Positions 23,380 to 26,185 of a stretch of DNA of 26,185 bases are shown here, piece after piece. A program made the position numbers and the translations under genes. A model generated the notes under the pieces. The model ran no database searches. It saw nothing but the letters and a program-made list of their open reading frames with translations, and was not told where the DNA came from. The stretch is from a virus. Position 1 is the first letter of the stretch; the number at the start of each line of letters is the position of its first letter. Location of the stretch: IMG/VR virus record IMGVR_UViG_3300017771_000089, positions 1-26,185 of that record. One strand, 5' to 3'.

Positions 23380-23399
23380 GTTTTTACATGTGATTGTGA
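23376..23399 (-). promoter_or_regulatory. Start-codon hairpin and shared leader element
   Basis: Plus strand ACATGT-TTTT-ACATGT (23376-23391) is a perfect 6-bp inverted repeat with a four-base loop; the ATG at 23379-23377 is within one arm. It overlaps a 12-bp element ATGTGATTGTGA (23388-23399) that also sits just before the starts of the genes at 24693 and 25227. This could control translation of the RNA polymerase operon, but function is inferred from placement alone. Confidence 0.3.
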
Positions 23400-23456
23400 A
23401 AAGAAGATATTCAATTTTCTAGGTTCTGCAGGAATTGAGCTATGCCCTTCCCGCAC

Positions 23457-23666
23457 TTACAACATAGTGGCTATTGACCGTGAGTCTATAAATCAATTGT
23501 TAAAGTGGCACAAGGCAAAAACCTATTTTGTTTGTTTCATGCTTTACAGGTTGTCTTCACATTGTATAGACACAAAAAAAGACCCCCGCCAACACAGCAG
23601 GGGCCAAGTTCTCTCCCAAACCTATACTAGATACGTCCTTGTGTACTGTCTTGTGGCACTTCGGGA
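23457..23666. other. Intergenic region before the RNA polymerase operon
   Basis: About 210 nt with no supportable gene. It contains the terminator at 23574-23605, then AT-rich sequence on the minus strand running towards the RNA polymerase operon. A host-type promoter would be expected here for an operon following a terminator. Candidate boxes such as TTGCCT and TATAGA are present but spaced badly, so I do not call one. Confidence 0.4.
23574..23605 (-). terminator. Rho-independent terminator ending the right-hand early gene block
   Basis: On the minus strand GGCCCCTGC - TGTGTTG - GCGGGGGTC forms a 9-bp stem (two G-T wobbles) followed by seven T residues. It lies after the stop of the 104-residue gene at 23667 and before the RNA polymerase operon, so it separates the early genes to the right from the polymerase. 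Confidence 0.9.
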
Positions 23667-23981
23667 TTAGGTGATCATCTTAGTGTTTTCATTAGGTTCT
23701 TCATGTGCCTCAGGACCGAAACCCTCAGCAACAATCTGAGCTTTGTTGACAGTTGCAGGTTCAGCCTTAGCGTCCTTGTCAACAAATGAAGCAAACCAAT
23801 CACGTAGTGAATCTCCTGTGGGTGTACCTTTAGGCCAAGAAATAAACTTAAGTGCTTTCTTAGTGTCCGTAAAACTACAGCTGGTGTGAGGTTTCCAAAC
23901 TGTGTAAGTGATGGGATGTCCCTCACGGTTGTGTTTGCGCTCAATCCACAAACCAGTTGCTGTGAAGTAATCAGATTTCAT
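23667..23981 (-). CDS. Unknown early protein (104 residues)
   Basis: MKSDYFTATGLWIERKHNRE... with an N-terminal beta-like part containing TYTVWKPHTSCSF, then a helix TKKALKFISWPKG and SLRDWFASFV (about 55-68), and a Glu/Pro/Asn-rich, probably disordered tail from about 70. AGG lies 7 nt before the ATG, giving a modest ribosome site. It is the last gene before the early terminator. I do not recognise the family; a host-takeover role is only a positional guess. Confidence 0.7.
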   Translation of the reverse strand: MKSDYFTATGLWIERKHNREGHPITYTVWKPHTSCSFTDTKKALKFISWPKGTPTGDSLRDWFASFVDKDAKAEPATVNKAQIVAEGFGPEAHEEPNENTKMIT

Positions 23982-24087
23982 TTACACACCTAATGTGTTT
24001 GATGTGTTGATCGACCCACTCCAGTGCTTCGTCCTGTTGCCAGTCAAACCAACAATCACTGACGATCGTGGTCAGGACTTCTTCCAT
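23971..24087 (-). CDS. Possible 38-residue protein
   Basis: MEEVLTTIVSDCWFDWQQDE..., then ALEWVDQHIKHIRCVNEI. It fills the interval between two better-supported genes, overlapping the end of the upstream one and the start of the downstream one. Its acidic/aromatic helix (FDWQQDEALEWVDQHIKHI) looks like real protein, and chain overlaps are normal here. No Shine-Dalgarno sequence and no family are seen, so this is moderate at best. Confidence 0.5.
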   Translation of the reverse strand: MEEVLTTIVSDCWFDWQQDEALEWVDQHIKHIRCVNEI

Positions 24088-24262
24088 GTTTTTGCATTGC
24101 CTTAGCTTTGTTTTCAGCTCTTCGGAAACAATCATAAAAACTCCGTTCAAGTGTGGTTAATGGAATGGATGGGTCCTTGAGTGCAAGCCGTGCACGTTGT
24201 TTGGCTTTACTCATGTAATCCTTTGGGTTGTTATACCAATGGTTGAGACGTTCGTTACTCAA
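24056..24262 (-). CDS. Small basic unknown protein
   Basis: Reads (TTG start) MSNERLNHWYNNPKDYMSKA..., 68 residues. The TTG at 24262 overlaps the upstream stop. An inner ATG at 24214 has AAAGGA at good spacing and would give 52 residues, so the start is unsettled. The product is Lys/Arg-rich and helical (SKAKQRARLALKD, RRAENKAKAMQK). No family is recognised. Confidence 0.6.
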   Translation of the reverse strand: MSNERLNHWYNNPKDYMSKAKQRARLALKDPSIPLTTLERSFYDCFRRAENKAKAMQKHGRSPDHDRQ

Positions 24263-24434
24263 GCTGCTGTACAGTAGTGATCTGTACTCTAGACAAAGTT
24301 TTAGGTATTTCTACCAATGCCAGGGTAATGGCGTGGTTTGCTGACACAGCTTTGACCGTGACGTGTCCACTTGAACCCTGTCCCGTGGTGCGAATTTTGC
24401 CTGCATACTTGACAAACCATTTGTGAAAATTCAT
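24255..24434 (-). CDS. Small unknown protein (59 residues)
   Basis: Start set at ATG 24434 (MNFHKWFVKYAGKIRTTGQG); a TTG at 24455 overlapping the previous stop is the alternative. The product is basic, with alternating beta/helix character (GHVTVKAVSANHAITLALVEIPK, about 23-45), like a small alpha-beta fold; the AVSANHAITLAL segment resembles short helices in many tiny phage proteins. No family is recognised. Its end overlaps the next gene's TTG start. Confidence 0.6.
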   Translation of the reverse strand: MNFHKWFVKYAGKIRTTGQGSSGHVTVKAVSANHAITLALVEIPKTLSRVQITTVQQLE

Positions 24435-24447
24435 TTTTGTTGAGCGA

Positions 24448-24693
24448 TCAGCCAATCATTGAAGGTTTGAGACGCTCACCATGCATCGTGACTACTGTGA
24501 AGCCTAGTGATTCAATCTTTGCGATGTCATGTGGCCGTAGTGTTTTGCTACATGTGAGTCCCTGGAATGTTTCGGCTTGGTCATTGACTGGATAGGCCAA
24601 CGGTCTGCCGTACACTTGTTTGATTTCGTAGACAGCGAGGTGCGTGCCGTCACTGACTGATCGGGCGTGTTGTAGTCGTGTGATTGCGTCCAT
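24448..24693 (-). CDS. Small unknown protein (81 residues) with repeated start region
   Basis: MDAITRLQHARSVSDGTHLA..., a mixed alpha-beta protein with YEIKQVYGRPLAYPVND in the middle and IAKIESLGFTVVTMHGERLK near the end. No family is recognised. Its first codons and the 15 nt upstream are identical to those of the gene starting at 25227, so the two genes share an initiation region. No Shine-Dalgarno sequence occurs in that shared leader. Confidence 0.65.
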   Translation of the reverse strand: MDAITRLQHARSVSDGTHLAVYEIKQVYGRPLAYPVNDQAETFQGLTCSKTLRPHDIAKIESLGFTVVTMHGERLKPSMIG

Positions 24694-24708
24694 GGGATGT
24701 GATTGTGA
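24685..24708 (-). repeat. 24-bp direct repeat across a start codon, copy 1
   Basis: A perfect 24-bp match to 25219-25242. The central part reads TCACAATCACATCCCATGG on the minus strand, with the ATG at 24693. The 12-bp upstream half also occurs at 23388-23399. It may be a duplicated ribosome-binding or promoter element. Confidence 0.85.
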
Positions 24709-25227
24709 TTATTTGGCAGGGATGCAGCCGTCAGGCACACCGCCAGCCGCGAGAACTTTTTTATCGATCTCTGGAATAAATATACCTAGACCAGGATCTT
24801 CTCGCCTAATTAACATCGCAGGTGGTTGATTGCCACTTGCATTCATTACATAATCAACAAGTTTTTGATACACCTCAGGTGGTATATCTTTTGCATTATC
24901 ATACTTTGTATCATGTTTGCGCCCGTAAAAATAAACACTACGAGAACCACATGAGTCAGTCCAATGCAATTTAAAACCGTTGTGTTCAAATGATTCAACA
25001 ATCCCACCATGAGATCGTGAAACAATTACAACTTGCGGCCATGATGTCCTGGCTTTGTGCCATTCGTGGTTTAGTGTCCAGCTTTGACCTGCTGCCTCTG
25101 CTTTTGCAATGCGATCAGCACAGCGTTGCAGGATCTCTGCTTTTGTGTTACCAAACATTGTGCCGTTGCCGATCTTGACAGACCAACGTTGTTTCATTCC
25201 TTTGAGTGGAATCATGGCTGCGTCCAT
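24709..25227 (-). CDS. Unknown early protein (172 residues)
   Basis: MDAAMIPLKGMKQRWSVKIG..., the largest of the right-end early genes. It has a helix GNTKAEILQRCADRIAKAEAAG (about 26-47), a central beta-rich segment (WPQVVIVSRSHGGIVESFEH, FKLHWTDSCGSRSVYFYGRK) and a C-terminal helical and Pro/Gly-rich part ending GCIPAK. Soluble, with no signal peptide. No family is recognised. The start is in the shared 24-bp repeat; inner methionines at residues 5 and 11 are alternatives. Confidence 0.7.
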   Translation of the reverse strand: MDAAMIPLKGMKQRWSVKIGNGTMFGNTKAEILQRCADRIAKAEAAGQSWTLNHEWHKARTSWPQVVIVSRSHGGIVESFEHNGFKLHWTDSCGSRSVYFYGRKHDTKYDNAKDIPPEVYQKLVDYVMNASGNQPPAMLIRREDPGLGIFIPEIDKKVLAAGGVPDGCIPAK

Positions 25228-25242
25228 GGGATGTGATTGTGA
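25219..25242 (-). repeat. 24-bp direct repeat across a start codon, copy 2
   Basis: Perfect copy of 24685-24708, with the ATG at 25227. Identity stops immediately on either side, so it is not simply the edge of a longer gene duplication. Confidence 0.85.
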
Positions 25243-25247
25243 AGGTC

Positions 25248-25280
25248 AGAAAATATACCCGGCTTGAAATGTTGCCGGGT
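25248..25280 (-). terminator. Possible weak terminator
   Basis: On the minus strand ACCCGGC - AACATTTCAA - GCCGGGT is a perfect 7-bp stem with a 10-nt loop, followed by ATATTTTCTG, a poor U-tract. It lies in the 75-nt gap between the 113-residue and 172-residue genes. It could be a weak terminator or a processing hairpin. Confidence 0.5.
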
Positions 25281-25302
25281 TGATGTTACTTAGTGGTAAA
25301 TG

Positions 25303-25644
25303 TTATGCAACAGGTTTAGCAATAGCTCGGCTTATTAAAATGTTTGCTGCTGCTTTACATGTACAAACACCGGCACTAAGTGACCACAACTGTCCCGTAG
25401 ATTTCACCAGTTCGTTGTCAATCCACGGGTAGATTGCGCGGGCTGCATCATCCCATCGGTTTAGTGCAATGGTGTTAAGTGCTGAATCTTCACGATGTGC
25501 CTTAACTAATTCTTCAGGGCTGAACTTGCCTGCTATGTATGAAACAATAGGCTCAATTGCAAACTGTTCATAAAATGCTTGGTGCATAGTGCTGCGCTCT
25601 TCGGAGTTACCTTGAAAGGCTAGATACTGTTTACGGGTGATCAT
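25303..25644 (-). CDS. Unknown early protein (113 residues)
   Basis: MITRKQYLAFQGNSEERSTM..., a helical protein with EQFAIEPIVSYIAGKFSPEELVKAHRED (about 26-54) and LNRWDDAARAIYPWIDNELV (about 61-80). It ends in an Ala-rich helix after VCTCKAAANI, whose CxC is the only cysteine pair. The ATG overlaps the stop of the upstream small gene (ATGA). No family is recognised. Confidence 0.7.
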   Translation of the reverse strand: MITRKQYLAFQGNSEERSTMHQAFYEQFAIEPIVSYIAGKFSPEELVKAHREDSALNTIALNRWDDAARAIYPWIDNELVKSTGQLWSLSAGVCTCKAAANILISRAIAKPVA

Positions 25645-25811
25645 GATTCAATGGTGACAATGTGGGCGTAGGATTCAGAATTGTTTTGCCTGAGTAGATT
25701 GCATTCTTTACGGGCTAGGTCACGATCTGCAAAGGTTTCAAGCGTGATCGTCTTGTAATAACCAATAGAAGAGCCAACAAAACGCCGGTCTCTTAGTTCG
25801 TAAAGTGTCAT
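25641..25811 (-). CDS. Small unknown protein (56 residues)
   Basis: MTLYELRDRRFVGSSIGYYK..., then ITLETFADRDLARKECNLLRQNN and HIVTIES. The layout, a strand with substrate-like loop, the helix FADRDLARKECNLLR, then a last strand, is common in tiny alpha-beta phage proteins of unknown role. AGGAG lies 9 nt upstream, giving a good ribosome site. It is ATGA-coupled at both ends. Confidence 0.65.
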   Translation of the reverse strand: MTLYELRDRRFVGSSIGYYKTITLETFADRDLARKECNLLRQNNSESYAHIVTIES

Positions 25812-25927
25812 CGGTTACACTCCTGGTAGGTTTTGTCGGTGTTGTTGGCACAGCTTAGGGCTGTTGTGTAGTCTGTCCAGATAGCAAGGGCCACAAGGGC
25901 AGTAGATAGGGCGAGCAGTGTTTTCAC
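25808..25927 (-). CDS. Tiny membrane or exported peptide
   Basis: A 39-residue ORF from GTG 25927 (MKTLLALSTALVALAIWTDY...). Residues 2-17 form a hydrophobic segment after a single Lys, reading as a signal peptide or membrane anchor. The remaining 20 residues are polar with two cysteines (SCANNTDKTYQEC) that could form a disulfide outside the cytoplasm. It is coupled by GTGA to the upstream gene and ATGA to the downstream gene. No family is recognised. Confidence 0.55.
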   Translation of the reverse strand: MKTLLALSTALVALAIWTDYTTALSCANNTDKTYQECNR

Positions 25928-26124
25928 TGTGCACAGAATGCAAAGGGTAGATCAGACAGGTCTAGGTTCCGGTCTGAGTGCTTACGGCGGATGCTGTAGA
26001 TATGCATGTATCCACGGCATGAGCGACGGAGACGGAGGCGACGGGCTGCAGTGGTGACGTCGACGTATTCAGTGACGGGACACCAGCCATCATCACAGCC
26101 GAAGTATTGAAAGACGCGATACAT
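25924..26124 (-). CDS. Small basic unknown protein (66 residues)
   Basis: MYRVFQYFGCDDGWCPVTEY..., with a beta-like N-terminus containing two cysteines (C10, C15), an Arg-rich helix TTAARRLRLRRSCRG (about 24-38), and a final IYSIRRKHSDRNLDL segment. Its TGA overlaps the next gene's GTG start, which supports it. No family is recognised and no Shine-Dalgarno sequence is visible. The 61 bases to its right, up to the window edge, show nothing I can support. Confidence 0.55.
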   Translation of the reverse strand: MYRVFQYFGCDDGWCPVTEYVDVTTAARRLRLRRSCRGYMHIYSIRRKHSDRNLDLSDLPFAFCAQ

Positions 26125-26185
26125 GAGAGGGAGAGCAACACAGGTGAGTTGGTTTGGTCCGGTTGCTTGCAGCCATCATTGCCCT

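Noticed and set aside
23025-23456. 143-residue minus-strand frame as one gene
   Set aside because: Its first two thirds overlap the better-supported 75-residue gene and look like a shadow; only the last 41 codons, from GTG 23150, are credible.
23400-23460. tRNA-like fragment near 23410-23450 (GGGCATAGCTCAATTCC on the minus strand)
   Set aside because: Resembles a D-arm by a few bases only; no acceptor stem, anticodon arm or T-arm can be built, and there is no integrase to suggest an attachment site.
1-26185. CRISPR array or tRNA/rRNA genes
   Set aside because: No regularly spaced repeats and no cloverleaf or rRNA-like sequence were seen; the repeats present are one 18-bp tandem pair and one 24-bp pair.

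Overview
This window is a stretch of a T7-like cyanobacterial podovirus (Autographiviridae-type cyanophage). Every gene I can support is on the minus strand, so the phage map reads right to left. The diagnosis rests on the ordered T7 replication and virion set: single-subunit RNA polymerase, gp2.5-like SSB, gp3-like endonuclease I, gp4-like primase/helicase, gp5-like DNA polymerase, gp6-like exonuclease, portal, scaffold, capsid, tail tubes A and B, and internal virion proteins. The host was probably a phycobilisome-bearing cyanobacterium such as Synechococcus. The reasons are a convincing NblA (phycobilisome-degradation adaptor) homologue, a DUF4278-like small protein and cyanophage-type nucleotide-scavenging genes.

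Layout from right to left. 26.1-23.7 kb: a run of small, mostly unrecognised early genes. Two of them share a perfect 24-bp repeat across their start codons. The run ends at a strong intrinsic terminator (about 23.59 kb). 23.4-22.6 kb: four small unknown genes leading into the RNA polymerase (22.6-20.3 kb). 20.3-14.8 kb: SSB, endonuclease I, primase/helicase, DNA polymerase, a LAGLIDADG-type homing endonuclease and the 5'-3' exonuclease. The polymerase is split into an exonuclease ORF and a polymerase ORF. 14.9-11.9 kb: host takeover and nucleotide supply, with NblA, a DUF3310 (T7 gp1.7-related) protein, a MazG-like pyrophosphohydrolase, a very compact two-subunit ribonucleotide reductase and a small unknown gene. 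11.9-1 bp: virion genes (a coiled-coil protein upstream of the portal, portal, scaffold, a cluster of tiny genes including a predicted exported beta-barrel-like protein, major capsid protein, terminator, tail tube A, tail tube B, gp14-like protein, and a gp15-like protein cut by the left edge).

How the genes work together: the RNA polymerase should transcribe the middle and late genes. The replication proteins act with endonuclease I and the exonuclease, which in T7 degrade host DNA. MazG, the DUF3310 protein and the reductase supply deoxynucleotides, and NblA could dismantle phycobilisomes for amino acids or energy rebalancing. Genes are tightly packed with many ATGA, TAATG or TGATG overlaps, and most starts lack a strong Shine-Dalgarno sequence. 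I see no psbA, hli, talC, integrase, lysozyme, holin, terminase, tail-fibre or RNA gene in the window. The most interesting items are the NblA gene, the DNA polymerase split at its domain boundary, and the minimal RNR whose small subunit appears to lack the usual radical tyrosine.
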